DNA of 60,721 bases, taken from the NCBI GenBank assembly GCA_913063505.1, contig CAJXYT010000003.1:1-60721 (forward strand). Direction: 5' to 3'. This document shows positions 1 through 10,675 of this stretch, in pieces (positions within the stretch are counted from its first letter, which is position 1; the number at the start of each line of letters is the position of its first letter). A program made the translations under genes and the position numbers. The DNA comes from an uncultured Gammaproteobacteria bacterium (GTDB taxonomy: Bacteria > Pseudomonadota > Gammaproteobacteria > Steroidobacterales > Woeseiaceae). The notes beneath the pieces were generated by a model. It was given only the letters and a program-made list of their open reading frames with translations. It searched no databases and was not told the DNA's origin.

Positions 1-276
1 ACAGATGACAATGTCACCGAGAGGCAACTCCGCGTCGTCTGGCAATCCGTCAATTGGACCCGCCGGAAATGCCAAGACATTGGTCGGCTTACCCTGGTCG
101 CGAAACTCGCCATTGAGTTTCTGCATCTCGGTCTCATCCACGACACGAACCAAAACTTCGATCTCACCGCCACGCCCGGACGCTTGGAAGGCGCGACTTA
201 CCCAGAGGATGATATCGCCCGATTCCGGAACCGACTCATCCTCAACGGCTATTTGAACATCAACTTGAGTGGTCAT
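1..276 (-). CDS. ybeY: Endoribonuclease YbeY, N-terminal part (runs off the window)
   Basis: The reverse strand reads from ATG at 276 to the window edge without a stop (92 codons, MTTQVDVQIAVEDE...). It shows the YbeY-family signature PTNVLAFP and then LGDIVIC. YbeY is a zinc-dependent endoribonuclease for 16S rRNA 3'-end maturation and ribosome quality control. The zinc-binding His motif lies in the missing C-terminal half, so catalytic competence cannot be judged. The start overlaps the end of the PhoH-like gene by 17 bp, matching the conserved miaB-ybeZ-ybeY order and implying translational coupling. This gene is not in the ORF track because it is open at the edge; the listed plus-strand ORF 5-256 is its shadow. 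Confidence 0.9.
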   Translation of the reverse strand, partial: MTTQVDVQIAVEDESVPESGDIILWVSRAFQASGRGGEIEVLVRVVDETEMQKLNGEFRDQGKPTNVLAFPAGPIDGLPDDAELPLGDIVIC

Positions 277-1258
277 TCTTCTCGTAAGCTTCAACAATGC
301 GTCTTACAAGCTCATGACGTACAACGTCCTTCGGCGAGAAGAATGTGAATGAAATACCCTCTACGTCTTTCAACACCTCAGTGGCGTTATTGAGTCCCGA
401 GATCTGTCCAGATGGCAAATCGATCTGTGTTACATCACCCGTGACGATGACACTCGACCCGAAACCTATGCGAGTCAAGAACATCTTCATCTGTTCGATG
501 CTGGTATTTTGCGCTTCGTCGAGAATGACAATTGACTCATTCAAAGATCGGCCGCGCATGAAGGCCAAGGGCGCAACCTCAATTACGTTTCTCTCAATGA
601 GCTGTGTTACACGTTCGGTGCCGAGCATATCGTACAGCGCGTCGTACATTGGCCTTAGGTAGGGATCCACTTTCTGTGTCAGGTCACCTGGCAAGAACCC
701 GAGTCGTTCACCCGCCTCTACAGCAGGCCGCACCAAAACGATTCGTCGTACCTGTTCGCTTTCAAGTGCGTCGACGGCAGAAGCGATAGCGAGATACGTC
801 TTACCCGTACCCGCCGGACCAATACCAAAGGCGAGATCATGATCACGAATTTGGCGTATATAAGCGGTTTGGTTAGCGCCCCGTGGTCGAATGAGTTTTC
901 GGTGTGTCTGAATGGTGATCACGTCGTCATTAGCGCCTTCAGGTATATCACTACTGTCATTATTCCGAGGTAACTCGACACCATCCATAAACGACTCCTG
1001 CAACATCATATGTACGCGTTCCGGATCCAGACGCTCTCGATCCGTCATTTCAAACAAGGACAACAATACGTCACCGCCAATCTCCGCAGCGCCGGGACGA
1101 CCAGTCACACGAAAGCGATTGCCGCGACTGGCGATTTCAACTTCCAGTCGGCGTTCAATCTGTCGTAAGTGTTCATCAAACTGGCCACACAAATTCGCCA
1201 GGCGGTGGTTATCGGCGGGCTCGAGGATAATGTCCCGAGAAAATTGGACAGCATTCAA
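260..1258 (-). CDS. ybeZ: PhoH-like ATPase YbeZ
   Basis: 332 aa, near the usual YbeZ length. Walker A GPAGTGKT is at residues 147-154 and Walker B VILDEAQ at about 244-250. The N-terminal ILEPADNHRL stretch matches the family start. YbeZ is a cytoplasmic PhoH-family nucleotide-binding protein that works with YbeY in rRNA processing. The start codon is TTG at 1258. No in-frame ATG or GTG lies nearby upstream, and the family N-terminus begins just after this codon, so TTG is accepted. The gene sits between miaB and ybeY and overlaps ybeY, consistent with one operon. Confidence 0.93.
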   Translation of the reverse strand: MNAVQFSRDIILEPADNHRLANLCGQFDEHLRQIERRLEVEIASRGNRFRVTGRPGAAEIGGDVLLSLFEMTDRERLDPERVHMMLQESFMDGVELPRNNDSSDIPEGANDDVITIQTHRKLIRPRGANQTAYIRQIRDHDLAFGIGPAGTGKTYLAIASAVDALESEQVRRIVLVRPAVEAGERLGFLPGDLTQKVDPYLRPMYDALYDMLGTERVTQLIERNVIEVAPLAFMRGRSLNESIVILDEAQNTSIEQMKMFLTRIGFGSSVIVTGDVTQIDLPSGQISGLNNATEVLKDVEGISFTFFSPKDVVRHELVRRIVEAYEKNDHSS

Positions 1259-1362
1259 GATCTGTATTTAAAACCTCTGCGTAGGAAGCCGCCCATCAGG
1301 AAGACGGGGTAGGTCGCATTCGACCAAGAATCTATTCAGACAATAGACCATTACCATATAGA

Positions 1363-2703
1363 CTACGCCGCAGCTGATTCGTTAACAAGGCGGCCGCGTA
1401 AAGAATTTGGCATCGCCTCGGTGATTACTACGTCGACGAATTCTCCGATGGCTGACTTGTCAGCATCGAAATTTACCCAACGATTGTTGTCGGTACGCCC
1501 AGAAACCTGACTGACTCTCTTCTTTGAAATTTTTTCAACCAATACGCGTTGCGTCGAGCCGATCATACTGCGGCTGATATCCATAGCCTGCTGGTTTATC
1601 CGCGCTTGCAGCAACTTGAGGCGCTCCTTCTTAACGTCCATCGGCGTATCGTCTGCAAGGCTAGCGGCAGGCGTGCCCGGCCTCGCGCTGTAGACAAAAC
1701 TGAAAGACTGATCGAAACCGATCTCCGCGATAAGGTTCATAAGTGCCTCGAAGTCACGGTCTGTCTCAGTCGGAAATCCGATGATAAAATCGGATGACAA
1801 AGAGAGCCCTGGACGAGCTGCCCGTAATTTTCGAATTTTCTGTTTGTACTCAAGAATCGTATGTCCGCGCTTCATGGCCGCCAAGACGCGGTCGGAACCG
1901 TGCTGAACAGGCAGGTGTAAGTAGCTTGCCAGTTCGGGCACTTCTGCATAAGCCTGTATTAGGCTGTCCGTGAATTCGACCGGATGCGATGTCGTAAAGC
2001 GAATGCGATCGATGCCGTCAATTGCGGCGACGTAATAAATCAGCGTCGCGAGATCGGCTATCTGCCCATCATGCATCGGGCCTCGAAAGGCGTTTACATT
2101 TTGACCTAGCAAATTCACTTCGCGCACACCCTGTGCGGCGAGCGTCACAACCTCAGTAATCACATCATCGAACGGCCGACTGATTTCTTCGCCGCGTGTG
2201 TACGGAACCACACAGAAACTACAATACTTGCTGCAACCCTCCATAACAGAAACGAATGCCGTCGGGCCATCAGCTCGCGGTTCGGGCAGGCAGTCAAATT
2301 TTTCGATCTCGGGAAACGAAATATCGACGACCGCCCTTTCTTCTTTCTCAGCGGTATCGATCAGCTCAGGCAGCCGGTGTAAAGTCTGTGGGCCAAAGAC
2401 GACATCAACGAATGGCGCGCGCTTGCTTATCCCCTCACCTTCCTGGCTCGCGACACAACCGCCAACGCCGATTTTGATGTTAGGGTTCTTGTCTTTGAGT
2501 TTTCGCCAGCGGCCCAATTGCGAAAAAACCTTCTCCTGAGCCTTTTCCCTGATTGAGCAGGTGTTAACCAATAACAGGTCCGCGCCCTCAGGAGTATCAG
2601 TTAACTCGTAACCATGCGACTCGCGCAATACGTCCGCCATCTTCTCCGAGTCATACTCGTTCATCTGGCAGCCCATCGTCTTGATGTACAGCTTTTTATT
2701 CAT
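1363..2703 (-). CDS. miaB: tRNA-2-methylthio-N6-dimethylallyladenosine synthase MiaB
   Basis: 446 aa, full length. MiaB is a radical-SAM methylthiotransferase that adds the 2-methylthio group to i6A37 of tRNAs reading UNN codons. The three N-terminal cluster cysteines are C12 (GCQMN), C49 (NTCS) and C83 (GGCV). The radical-SAM triad is C157-x3-C161-x2-C164. The last 65 or so residues form the TRAM RNA-binding domain. The ATG lies 12 bp after the ssb stop, so ssb, miaB, ybeZ and ybeY probably share a transcript. All expected iron-sulfur ligands are present. Confidence 0.97.
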   Translation of the reverse strand: MNKKLYIKTMGCQMNEYDSEKMADVLRESHGYELTDTPEGADLLLVNTCSIREKAQEKVFSQLGRWRKLKDKNPNIKIGVGGCVASQEGEGISKRAPFVDVVFGPQTLHRLPELIDTAEKEERAVVDISFPEIEKFDCLPEPRADGPTAFVSVMEGCSKYCSFCVVPYTRGEEISRPFDDVITEVVTLAAQGVREVNLLGQNVNAFRGPMHDGQIADLATLIYYVAAIDGIDRIRFTTSHPVEFTDSLIQAYAEVPELASYLHLPVQHGSDRVLAAMKRGHTILEYKQKIRKLRAARPGLSLSSDFIIGFPTETDRDFEALMNLIAEIGFDQSFSFVYSARPGTPAASLADDTPMDVKKERLKLLQARINQQAMDISRSMIGSTQRVLVEKISKKRVSQVSGRTDNNRWVNFDADKSAIGEFVDVVITEAMPNSLRGRLVNESAAA

Positions 2704-2715
2704 GCTGGAGATTCG

Positions 2716-3189
2716 CTAGAACGGAATATCGTCGTCAAAATCATCCGGACCTGGCTGCGGAGGAGTATTACCGCCACCCTGGCCTTGCTGATTACCGCTA
2801 GACGGTGCATCGCCTTGCTGGCCGCTACTGAAATTGCCCCCACCAGATCCACCACGACTACCGAGCATTTGCATCTCATCAGCGATGATTTCCGTGGTGT
2901 AACGATCCTGGCCACTCTTATCCTGCCATTTTCGCGTACGCAACTTGCCCTCGATATAGACCTGCGAGCCCTTCCGGAGGTACTCGGCCGCAATCTCAGC
3001 CAAGCGATTGAACATCGCAACACGATGCCATTCAGTACGCTCCTTCTGCTCACCGGTCGCCTTGTCTTTCCACGACTCATTGGTCGCGATCGTCAAGTTT
3101 GTTACGGCTGAGCCGCTCGGCATGTAACGTGTCTCGGGATCCCCACCAACGTTTCCAACAATAATTACTTTATTTATACCGCGAGCCAT
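2716..3189 (-). CDS. ssb: Single-stranded DNA-binding protein
   Basis: 157 aa. The N-terminal OB-fold (about residues 1-110) begins [19 protein letters not shown], as in bacterial SSBs. A Gly/Gln/Ser-rich linker (about 112-145) follows, then the acidic tip DFDDDIPF that docks partner repair and replication proteins. It coats ssDNA during replication, recombination and repair. It lies upstream of miaB and downstream of an MFS gene, in the uvrA / MFS / ssb arrangement. I looked for a LexA-type CTGT-N8-ACAG site upstream and did not find one. Confidence 0.97.
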   Translation of the reverse strand: MARGINKVIIVGNVGGDPETRYMPSGSAVTNLTIATNESWKDKATGEQKERTEWHRVAMFNRLAEIAAEYLRKGSQVYIEGKLRTRKWQDKSGQDRYTTEIIADEMQMLGSRGGSGGGNFSSGQQGDAPSSGNQQGQGGGNTPPQPGPDDFDDDIPF

Positions 3190-3307
3190 TTACGGATCCC
3201 CTGTCTGATGTATGAGTTTGTGTATCTCGCCACGGTTGGCGAGGGAAGACTATTGTAGTGCTTGATCGCGCAAAAGCTAGCCTGATTTCTTTCTATGGCA
3301 GCAAATT

Positions 3308-4486
3308 TCACGATTTTCTGAAGCGGCCGAAGCCCTGCAAGGTCAACCAAATACCTGCTAGGAGCGCACACACGAAGAATACGTCGGCAGGTCGGCCCTG
3401 GCCCAGGAAGCAGCCGCCAATCAGGCCACCGATAAATGCGCCTAGGAATTGGGCACTTGAAAACATACCCAAAGACGCACCACGGACTGCGTCGTCTGCC
3501 AAGATAGATAGCCTGGCCGGGAGACTTGCTTCCAGAAAATTAAAGCCGCCAAAATAAACCGTCAAGGCTAGGAATACGGGTACGACTGAAAAACTCAGAA
3601 ACGTGAGGGCCAGTTGAGCGATCAGAATCATACTGATCGCCATACCAATCAATTGACCTCGGCCCTGCCGATGGTCACTCATGACCATAGGAATTGAAAT
3701 TAGCGAAGAAACCAAAAGCGCGCCGACATACATCTTCCAGTGATCCGTCAACGCCAAGCCTAGGCGGCGCGTCAGAAGGAATGGAAACGCCACGAAGGTC
3801 GCAGTCATTATCGCATGCAACAAGAAGGCGTAGGAGTCGATGCGCAGCAGATCGGCACGCATCGCAGGCATGAGGTTCCAGCTTTCGTTTTTCTTAGCCC
3901 TGGGAATATCTGGCAGCAGCGTTAGAAGCAGTCCAGCGGCGATGGCCATTGCCGCCGCAACCCAAAACAAGGCACGCACGCCGTAAATCGCCGCCAGCAG
4001 GGGTCCAGCGATCATTGCGAACATAAACGACATTCCGATACCAATGCCAAATACCGCCATCGACTTCGTCCGCACCTCTTTGCGGGTCGCGTCAGTGATC
4101 AGCGCACTGAGCGTTGCGGAAATTGCGCCGGCGCCCTGAAGTAAGCGACCGGCTATGATGCCGTAGATCGAGTCACTCACCGCAGCGAGAACACTCCCAG
4201 CCGCAAATATCGCCAACCCGAGGATAATCACCGGTATCCGGCCGATACGGTCCGACAGCGCGCCCAAGGGTATTTGTAGACTTGCCTGCGTTAGACCGTA
4301 CGCGCCGACGGCAAGCCCGACCAGCAACGGTGTGGCATTTTCGAGTTCGGTCGCATACAGCGACAACACGGGCAATAAAGCAAAAAGTCCGAACATACGA
4401 AACATCGAAATGAGCGCAATGACGCCAACTGAGCGGCGTTCGACTGCATCCATTATTACGATGTCTTCGGGCTTTTCTGAACTCAT
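3308..4486 (-). CDS. MFS transporter (drug/proton-antiporter-like)
   Basis: 392 aa inner-membrane protein with a repeating hydrophobic pattern consistent with 12 transmembrane helices. The loop GALSDRIGRIPVI matches the MFS loop 2-3 motif (G-x3-D-R-x-G-R). A soluble head of about 15 residues precedes helix 1. Substrate cannot be read from sequence; related genes between uvrA and ssb in other gammaproteobacteria are annotated as multidrug or sugar efflux permeases. It diverges from uvrA across a 78-bp gap that must hold both promoters. Confidence 0.88.
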   Translation of the reverse strand: MSSEKPEDIVIMDAVERRSVGVIALISMFRMFGLFALLPVLSLYATELENATPLLVGLAVGAYGLTQASLQIPLGALSDRIGRIPVIILGLAIFAAGSVLAAVSDSIYGIIAGRLLQGAGAISATLSALITDATRKEVRTKSMAVFGIGIGMSFMFAMIAGPLLAAIYGVRALFWVAAAMAIAAGLLLTLLPDIPRAKKNESWNLMPAMRADLLRIDSYAFLLHAIMTATFVAFPFLLTRRLGLALTDHWKMYVGALLVSSLISIPMVMSDHRQGRGQLIGMAISMILIAQLALTFLSFSVVPVFLALTVYFGGFNFLEASLPARLSILADDAVRGASLGMFSSAQFLGAFIGGLIGGCFLGQGRPADVFFVCALLAGIWLTLQGFGRFRKS

Positions 4487-4564
4487 TGATAATGTTCCTT
4501 TGCACCGTATATGTGCGGCGGCGTATATTAGCAGGTTACCCGGAAATGACTGCCCCCTACTTAC

Positions 4565-7426
4565 ATGAAAAAAATCTCACTTCGCGGCGCGCGAACGCAC
4601 AACCTCAAAAATATTGATTTGGACCTGCCGCGTGACCAACTGATCGTTTTTACGGGCTTATCAGGTTCTGGCAAGTCATCGCTCGCATTCGACACTATTT
4701 ACGCCGAGGGTCAGCGTCGCTACGTCGAGTCGTTGTCAGCGTATGCACGACAATTCCTGTCGATGATGGAAAAGCCTGACATCGATCATATTGAAGGTCT
4801 CTCACCAGCCATATCGATAGAACAGAAATCCACCTCACACAACCCACGCTCGACCGTTGGTACAGTGACTGAGATATACGACTACCTGCGCCTCCTGTAC
4901 GCGCGGGCCGGCACACCAACCTGCCCTGATCACGGCCTGCCCCTGGAAGCTCAGACTGTCGAGCAGATGGTCGATCAGGTAATGGCGTTACCGGAAGGCA
5001 GTAAGCTCATGCTACTCGCACCGGTCGTGGCGGATCGCAAAGGCGAGCATGTGCAATTAATGGCTGACCTGCAAGCACAGGGATTTATACGCGCACGAAT
5101 AGACGGCGAGATCTATGAGATGGACCAACCGCCGGCGTTGGATCTGCGCAAAAAGCACCATATCGACGCAATTGTTGATCGATTCAAAGTCAAAGAAGAT
5201 CTCAGATTACGTCTGACAGAATCATTTGAAACGGCACTTAAATTAGCAGATGGGACAGCTCGTATTGTCTCTATGGACGATGCGTCAGCGGACGAAATCA
5301 TCTTCTCGGACCGCTTCGCCTGTAATCATTGTGGCTATAGCCTGACGGAACTCGAGCCACGCCTGTTCTCGTTCAACAATCCCACCGGCGCGTGTCCGAC
5401 TTGCGACGGGCTTGGCGTCAAACAGTTCTTCGACCCGATCCGCGTCGTTGTTAACCCCAGCCTGTCTCTGGCTGGCGGCGCGATTCGGGGTTGGGATCGA
5501 AAAACCACTTACTACTATCAAATGATTCAGAGCCTCGCATCTCATTACGGTTTCGACATTGAGGCGCCATTTGATGCGCTCTCGGAGAAACTGCAGAACG
5601 TCATTCTATGCGGCAGCGGCAAGGAAAAAATCGAGTTCCTCTATGAGAATACTCGTGGCATGCAGATCAAGAAGTTGCATCCTTTCGAAGGAGTTTTACC
5701 GAATCTTGAGCGTCGATATCACGAAACAGAGTCCAGCGCGGTTCGTGAAGAGCTGCAAAAGTTCCTCAACAGCCAGGCCTGCCCCGACTGTAAGGGTGCA
5801 CGCCTGAATCGATTGGCTCGCCACGTATTCGTCTCCAATCGCTCCTTACCCGAGATCACAAATCTTTCCGTCGGTCATGCACGCGAATTCTTCGACAGTA
5901 TGGAAGTCGATGGCTGGCGCGCGACCGTCGCCGATAAAATCGTCAAGGAAATTGGTGATCGCCTCAGCTTCCTGTCTGACGTCGGCCTTGATTATCTGTC
6001 GCTCGATCGCAGCGCCGACACGCTATCCGGTGGCGAAGCACAACGTATTCGTCTTGCCAGCCAAATTGGATCCGGACTGGTCGGTGTGATGTACATTCTC
6101 GACGAACCGTCAATCGGTCTGCATCAACGCGACAACCAACGCTTACTAAAAACGCTGGTTCACCTACGCGACATCGGTAACACGGTGATCGTAGTTGAGC
6201 ATGATGAGGAAGCGATACTTGCCGCTGACCACGTTGTCGATCTTGGACCAGGTGCCGGCGTTCACGGAGGTCAGGTGGTGTCACAAGGCACGCCAGAGGA
6301 GATTCAAAACGATCCAAAATCCTTGACGGGCCAATACCTGTCTGGCAAGCGCTCTATCGCGCTGCCAGGGGAACGCACTCCCAACGACCCAGCCCGCCAA
6401 CTGAAAATCATTGGTGCGACAGGAAATAATTTACAGAATGTCGATGCCTCAATACCAGTCGGTCTTATGACTTGCATCAGTGGTGTTTCCGGCTCGGGCA
6501 AGTCGACACTCGTGAACGACACTTTATATAAGGCTGTCGCAGACGAGTTAAATCGCTCCAACCGAAATCCCGCTCCGCACAAGAAGATTATTGGTCTTGA
6601 AAATATTGATCGTGTGATTGATATCAGCCAGAGTCCCATCGGCAGGACGCCACGCTCCAATCCGGCCACCTACAGCGGCCTGTTTACACCAATACGTGAA
6701 CTCTTTGCCGGCACACAGGAGGCACGTTCCCGCGGCTACATGCCGGGGCGCTTCAGCTTCAATATAAAGGGTGGTCGTTGCGAGCCGTGTCAGGGTGACG
6801 GCGTCATTAAAGTAGAAATGCACTTCCTGCCGGACGTATACGTTCCCTGCGACACGTGTCGCGGAAAACGCTACAACCGCGAAACGCTTGAGATTCGATA
6901 CAAGGGCAAGAATATTCACGAAGTTCTCGATATGACGATCGAGGATGCGGCTGAATTTTTCAGAAACGTACCGGTTGTTGCTAAGAAACTCACGACGCTT
7001 GTAGACGTCGGCCTGAGCTACGTCAGATTGGGGCAGAACGCGACCACACTATCGGGCGGTGAAGCACAGCGAGTTAAACTTGCGAAGGAGCTGTCGAAGC
7101 GAGACACCGGCAGCACGCTCTATATTCTTGATGAACCCACGACAGGACTGCATTTCCTCGACATCGAGCATCTACTGCACGTTCTGCACAAACTTCGCGA
7201 TCGCGGTAACACTGTGGTCGTCATTGAACACAATCTCGATGTCATTAAGACAGCAGATTGGGTGATCGATCTTGGTCCTGAAGGAGGTGACGGCGGTGGA
7301 CAGATTATTGCGGCAGGGACACCCGAGCAAGTTGCTTCCACGAAAGGATCGTTTACCGGCGAGTACCTAAAACCGTTGGTGAATCGCTCGGATACGTCAC
7401 GCCGTAGAGCGGCTGTTAGCGCGTGA
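4565..7426 (+). CDS. uvrA: Excinuclease ABC subunit A
   Basis: 953 aa. UvrA is the damage-recognition ATPase of nucleotide excision repair; it loads UvrB on lesions. It has two ABC modules. The first has Walker [10 protein letters not shown] at 31-39 and an [12 protein letters not shown] signature; the second has GVSGSGKST near 643 and [12 protein letters not shown]. Zinc modules CNHC...CPTC (about 254-281) and CEPC...CDTC (about 741-767) are both intact. The start is ATG at 4565, beginning [17 protein letters not shown] as in the family. No obvious SOS box lies in the 78-bp divergent gap. Confidence 0.98.
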   Translation: MKKISLRGARTHNLKNIDLDLPRDQLIVFTGLSGSGKSSLAFDTIYAEGQRRYVESLSAYARQFLSMMEKPDIDHIEGLSPAISIEQKSTSHNPRSTVGTVTEIYDYLRLLYARAGTPTCPDHGLPLEAQTVEQMVDQVMALPEGSKLMLLAPVVADRKGEHVQLMADLQAQGFIRARIDGEIYEMDQPPALDLRKKHHIDAIVDRFKVKEDLRLRLTESFETALKLADGTARIVSMDDASADEIIFSDRFACNHCGYSLTELEPRLFSFNNPTGACPTCDGLGVKQFFDPIRVVVNPSLSLAGGAIRGWDRKTTYYYQMIQSLASHYGFDIEAPFDALSEKLQNVILCGSGKEKIEFLYENTRGMQIKKLHPFEGVLPNLERRYHETESSAVREELQKFLNSQACPDCKGARLNRLARHVFVSNRSLPEITNLSVGHAREFFDSMEVDGWRATVADKIVKEIGDRLSFLSDVGLDYLSLDRSADTLSGGEAQRIRLASQIGSGLVGVMYILDEPSIGLHQRDNQRLLKTLVHLRDIGNTVIVVEHDEEAILAADHVVDLGPGAGVHGGQVVSQGTPEEIQNDPKSLTGQYLSGKRSIALPGERTPNDPARQLKIIGATGNNLQNVDASIPVGLMTCISGVSGSGKSTLVNDTLYKAVADELNRSNRNPAPHKKIIGLENIDRVIDISQSPIGRTPRSNPATYSGLFTPIRELFAGTQEARSRGYMPGRFSFNIKGGRCEPCQGDGVIKVEMHFLPDVYVPCDTCRGKRYNRETLEIRYKGKNIHEVLDMTIEDAAEFFRNVPVVAKKLTTLVDVGLSYVRLGQNATTLSGGEAQRVKLAKELSKRDTGSTLYILDEPTTGLHFLDIEHLLHVLHKLRDRGNTVVVIEHNLDVIKTADWVIDLGPEGGDGGGQIIAAGTPEQVASTKGSFTGEYLKPLVNRSDTSRRRAAVSA

Positions 7427-7441
7427 TTCCTGCTCGCTATC

Positions 7442-7470
7442 GCCCTTCCTTAAGAAGGCATTTTTGTGAC
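7442..7470 (+). terminator. Probable terminator after uvrA
   Basis: Sixteen bases after the uvrA stop, GCC-C-TTC pairs with GAAGGC around a CTTAA loop (one bulged C), followed by ATTTTTG. The stem is short but the T-run is on the correct side for uvrA. Confidence 0.5.
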
Positions 7471-7563
7471 GACGGAAACAGCATCGGGCCCGTCTGATTG
7501 GGATACTGCCGCGTAGGATAGGAGGAATAAATTCAACGTGACCAGCCTGAGTATCAGTGACAT
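7450..7563 (-). CDS. Possible small secreted peptide (37 aa)
   Basis: An ORF below the track's size cut-off encodes 37 aa. It starts MSLILRLVTLNLFLLSYAA, a basic residue followed by a hydrophobic core and a small-residue stretch that looks like a signal peptide, then a short polar tail. GGAGAG lies about 6 nt upstream of the ATG and a TATAGT hexamer lies a little further upstream. It is downstream of slyX on the same strand and its 3' end overlaps the putative uvrA terminator. I recognise no family. It may be a chance ORF. Confidence 0.3.
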   Translation of the reverse strand: MSLILRLVTLNLFLLSYAAVSQSDGPDAVSVVTKMPS

Positions 7564-7641
7564 AACATCTCTCCGCAAAGCATTAAATAACACTATACTT
7601 TAACGCGCTGGCTCTGCGCTTCGGGTTACACAAACTACGGT

Positions 7642-7848
7642 CTAGTAATGCGGCGGTCGCTCGTCGACCGGGTCGCTATCCGGTAGACCTTCGCCAGCGG
7701 ACCGAACCCGCTGAATTAATGCCTTGCATAACTCCTCGAGCTGCATAATCTTCGCTTGCTGTTCAGTCACAACATCGTTCAACTCGTGCAGCATCTGATC
7801 CTGGTGGGCCAGCTTGCTTTCGAAATCAATAAATCGTTCCTCGCTCAT
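7642..7848 (-). CDS. slyX: SlyX family protein
   Basis: 68 aa, close to the usual length. The first 50 residues are a heptad-like coiled coil (RFIDFESKLAHQDQMLHELN...). The protein ends DERPPHY, a characteristic SlyX terminus. SlyX is a small cytoplasmic protein of unknown function widespread in gammaproteobacteria; the name derives from linkage to slyD in enterics, which is not nearby here. It diverges from uup across 66 bp. Confidence 0.88.
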   Translation of the reverse strand: MSEERFIDFESKLAHQDQMLHELNDVVTEQQAKIMQLEELCKALIQRVRSAGEGLPDSDPVDERPPHY

Positions 7849-7914
7849 GCATCTCCCCTGCGATATCTCAGCAATTCGTAATAGGATACACGGGTTAACC
7901 CACAGGATTACTTT

Positions 7915-9819
7915 ATGTTGCTGCTTCGATTTAAAGATATAAGATTAGAATTTGGCGAGCAGGTAATACTGCGTGATGCCGAGTTTTTGATCGAGCCTGG
8001 CGAGCGCGTCTGCCTGATCGGTCGCAATGGTGCAGGCAAGTCGACGACACTCAAGCTGATTATGGGTGAGATAGAAGCCGATCAAGGTGAGATCATTCCC
8101 CAGGCCGGCATGATTGTCAGTCAACTCCGGCAAAATCTCCCGGATGCGATGGACTTGCCCGTGCGAGACGTCATTCTTTCCGGGCTAAAGGATATCGATG
8201 CGCTATTGACCGATTATAAAGACATGTCGAGTCGTGATCTTGACAAGCACGGACTGGCCGAACTCGAAACTCTTCACGCCAAAATTGACGCGCACGATGG
8301 TTGGCAGATTGATCAGCGCGTTGACGCGACGATGACCGACCTCAATCTACCCGCAGACAAGAAAATGAGCGAGCTTTCAGGCGGCTGGCGACGCCGGGTC
8401 GCTCTCGCTCGAGCACTCGTACAAAAACCCGATCTGTTGCTGCTGGATGAGCCAACTAATCACCTTGATATTGCGACCATAAAATGGCTCGAGGACCGTA
8501 TCTACTCATATCCAGGTGCCGTGCTGTTCATCACCCATGATCGCGCCTTCCTGCAGCGACTTGCCACCCGTATTGTCGAGATTGACCGCGGAAAACTCAC
8601 TAGCTGGCCTGGCGACTACAGTAATTTCCTAAGGCGAAGGGACAAAGCTCTTGAAGACGAAGAAACTGCGAACGCTCGCTTTAAAAAGAAGCTTGGGCAG
8701 GAAGAGGTTTGGATACGGCAGGGCATCAAGGCTCGGCGTACTCGAAACGAGGGCCGTGTTCGCTCACTTGAAAAAATGCGTGAGGAGTTTGCCGGTCGTG
8801 TTACACAAGACGACAAAGCTCGTATACATATCGAGGAAGCCGAGCAATCCGGTCGTAAGATTATTCGCGCGAAGAACGTTGCCTACAGCTACGGTGACGA
8901 AAAAGTAATTCAGGATTTCTCTATCAAGATAATGCGCGGCGATAGAATAGGCTTGATCGGCAATAACGGGGTCGGCAAGACTACCCTATTGCGCCTGCTA
9001 TTGGGGCAGCTCGAGCCACAGGGTGGAACAATCAAACACGGCACAAATCTCAAAATTGGATACTTCGATCAATTGCGTCAGACACTCGACTTAGAAAAAT
9101 CAGTTGCCTATAACGTCGGCGAAGGTCGAACCTACATTAATCTCAATGGCAAAGAACGTCATATAGTTAGCTATCTGAAGGGGTTTCTATTTACGCCCAA
9201 ACGCTCAGCAATGCCCGTCAAAGCATTATCCGGCGGCGAACGAAACCGGGTCATTCTTGCCAAACTATTTACGCGTGCTGCAAACCTTTTGATTCTTGAT
9301 GAACCGACCAACGATCTGGACATCGAGACGCTTGAGGTCCTTGAGAAGCGACTGTGTGATTACAACGGGACCTTAATCGTGGTGAGTCATGACCGAGAGT
9401 TCCTCGATAACGTTGTCACCAGCACCATCGTATTCGAAGAAGATGGTCAGGCTCGAGAGTATGTTGGCGGATATTCCGACTGGGTGCGACAGGGTCATCA
9501 GCTCGCGGAGACAGAGAATATTGCAGTCGCTGAAGCGAGAAAACACGAGGCGAGCGATCGCCGCAAGACCAAATCGAAAACAAAACTCAGCTACAAGGAG
9601 CAACGCGAACTCGATCAACTGCCTGGGGAAATTGAATTACTTGAGTCCAATATATCGACACTGCAGTCCGAGATCGCGTCTCCGGATTTCTACTCCAATG
9701 ATAGCGAGCACGTGCAAACGATTCTGAATAAACTTGGTGAGATTGAAGGGTTATTGGAACAACGCGTCGAACGTTGGGGCGAACTGCAGAGTCAGCAGGA
9801 TTCACTGCAGTCCCACTAA
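7915..9819 (+). CDS. uup: ABC-F family ATPase Uup
   Basis: 634 aa, the usual Uup length. It has two ABC domains with no membrane part. The first has Walker A GRNGAGKST, signature LSGGWRRRVALA and Walker B LLLLDEPTNHLD; the second has GNNGVGKTT, LSGGERNRVILA and LILDEPTNDLD. A charged inter-domain linker (about 240-305) follows the first domain, and a C-terminal coiled coil (about 560-630) is typical of Uup and binds branched DNA. ABC-F proteins act on the ribosome; Uup is also linked to precise excision of transposons. It is monocistronic and convergent with upp. Confidence 0.93.
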   Translation: MLLLRFKDIRLEFGEQVILRDAEFLIEPGERVCLIGRNGAGKSTTLKLIMGEIEADQGEIIPQAGMIVSQLRQNLPDAMDLPVRDVILSGLKDIDALLTDYKDMSSRDLDKHGLAELETLHAKIDAHDGWQIDQRVDATMTDLNLPADKKMSELSGGWRRRVALARALVQKPDLLLLDEPTNHLDIATIKWLEDRIYSYPGAVLFITHDRAFLQRLATRIVEIDRGKLTSWPGDYSNFLRRRDKALEDEETANARFKKKLGQEEVWIRQGIKARRTRNEGRVRSLEKMREEFAGRVTQDDKARIHIEEAEQSGRKIIRAKNVAYSYGDEKVIQDFSIKIMRGDRIGLIGNNGVGKTTLLRLLLGQLEPQGGTIKHGTNLKIGYFDQLRQTLDLEKSVAYNVGEGRTYINLNGKERHIVSYLKGFLFTPKRSAMPVKALSGGERNRVILAKLFTRAANLLILDEPTNDLDIETLEVLEKRLCDYNGTLIVVSHDREFLDNVVTSTIVFEEDGQAREYVGGYSDWVRQGHQLAETENIAVAEARKHEASDRRKTKSKTKLSYKEQRELDQLPGEIELLESNISTLQSEIASPDFYSNDSEHVQTILNKLGEIEGLLEQRVERWGELQSQQDSLQSH

Positions 9820-10030
9820 ATAATTGGCCGAGTAATATAAAAGCACAGTTCAGGCATTGGCGTGTCAATAGTGCTGCAACGCGGAATTGCGAGTCGTATT
9901 CCTCAATACCTTCGCTCGTCTCAATGATGAGTTTGCTGCCCTTCAAGTCGCGAAACAATAATTTTTTCACTCATGATCGCCTGACTTTATCTCGTCGCTT
10001 ACGTGCTGCTGTCCATCATAGCTGCGTCCT

Positions 10031-10654
10031 CTAATGCGATGTGCCAAACAAGCGATCTCCTGCGTCGCCGAGTCCTGGCACGATGTATTTTTTCTCGTTG
10101 AGCTTCTCATCAATCGCTGCTACGTAAATCGGTACATCCGGGTGTTCAGCTTCGACCAGTGCGATTCCCTCAGGGCAGGTCACTATGCACACTACAACGA
10201 TACTGCCCGCACCGCTTTCCTTGAGCTTGTCGATAGCGGCGGCGGTCGAGCCGCCGGTGGCCAGCATGGGATCGATGATGATGCAGGTCCCGCCTCTGAT
10301 CTGCTGCGGAAATCTCTCGTAATAAGTAACAGGTAGTTTCGTTTCTTCGTCACGATATAAGCCGACGAAACCAACGCGTGCGGTCGGCACCAACTCGAGA
10401 ATACCTTCCAGCATACCAACGCCCGCGCGCAAAATTGGAACTACGACCAAGTCAGTATCCAGCTTGTGACACGTTGCCTCTGCGACGGGCGTTTGCACTA
10501 ACACTTCCTTGGTCTTTATGTTCTTGAGCGCTTCGTAGCAAATGAACTTGGTAATCTCCGTTGCCAATTCACGAAATCGTTTATGCCCAGTATCCACATC
10601 TCGAATGATGGCAAGCTTGTGCTGTACACAGGGGTGGTCTATCAATATAGCCAT
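10031..10654 (-). CDS. upp: Uracil phosphoribosyltransferase
   Basis: 207 aa, full length. It converts uracil and PRPP to UMP in pyrimidine salvage. The PRPP-binding loop is visible as IIIDPMLATGGS, and the uracil-binding C-terminal part as YIVPGLGDAGDRLFGT. It starts MAILIDHPCVQHKLAIIRD, a usual family N-terminus. No uraA permease is adjacent; the upstream neighbour is a broken VOC gene. Confidence 0.97.
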   Translation of the reverse strand: MAILIDHPCVQHKLAIIRDVDTGHKRFRELATEITKFICYEALKNIKTKEVLVQTPVAEATCHKLDTDLVVVPILRAGVGMLEGILELVPTARVGFVGLYRDEETKLPVTYYERFPQQIRGGTCIIIDPMLATGGSTAAAIDKLKESGAGSIVVVCIVTCPEGIALVEAEHPDVPIYVAAIDEKLNEKKYIVPGLGDAGDRLFGTSH

Positions 10655-10675
10655 TACTTAGTCTCCATTTGCCGG

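Noticed and set aside
4487-4564. Possible LexA/SOS box in the uvrA-MFS gap and upstream of ssb
   Set aside because: No CTGT-N8-ACAG-type site was found in either region.
9587-9970. Minus-strand ORF of 127 aa between upp and uup
   Set aside because: Most of it is antisense to the uup C-terminus. The 50 non-overlapping codons (GTG start) look protein-like, but I could not tie them to any family or find a ribosome binding site.
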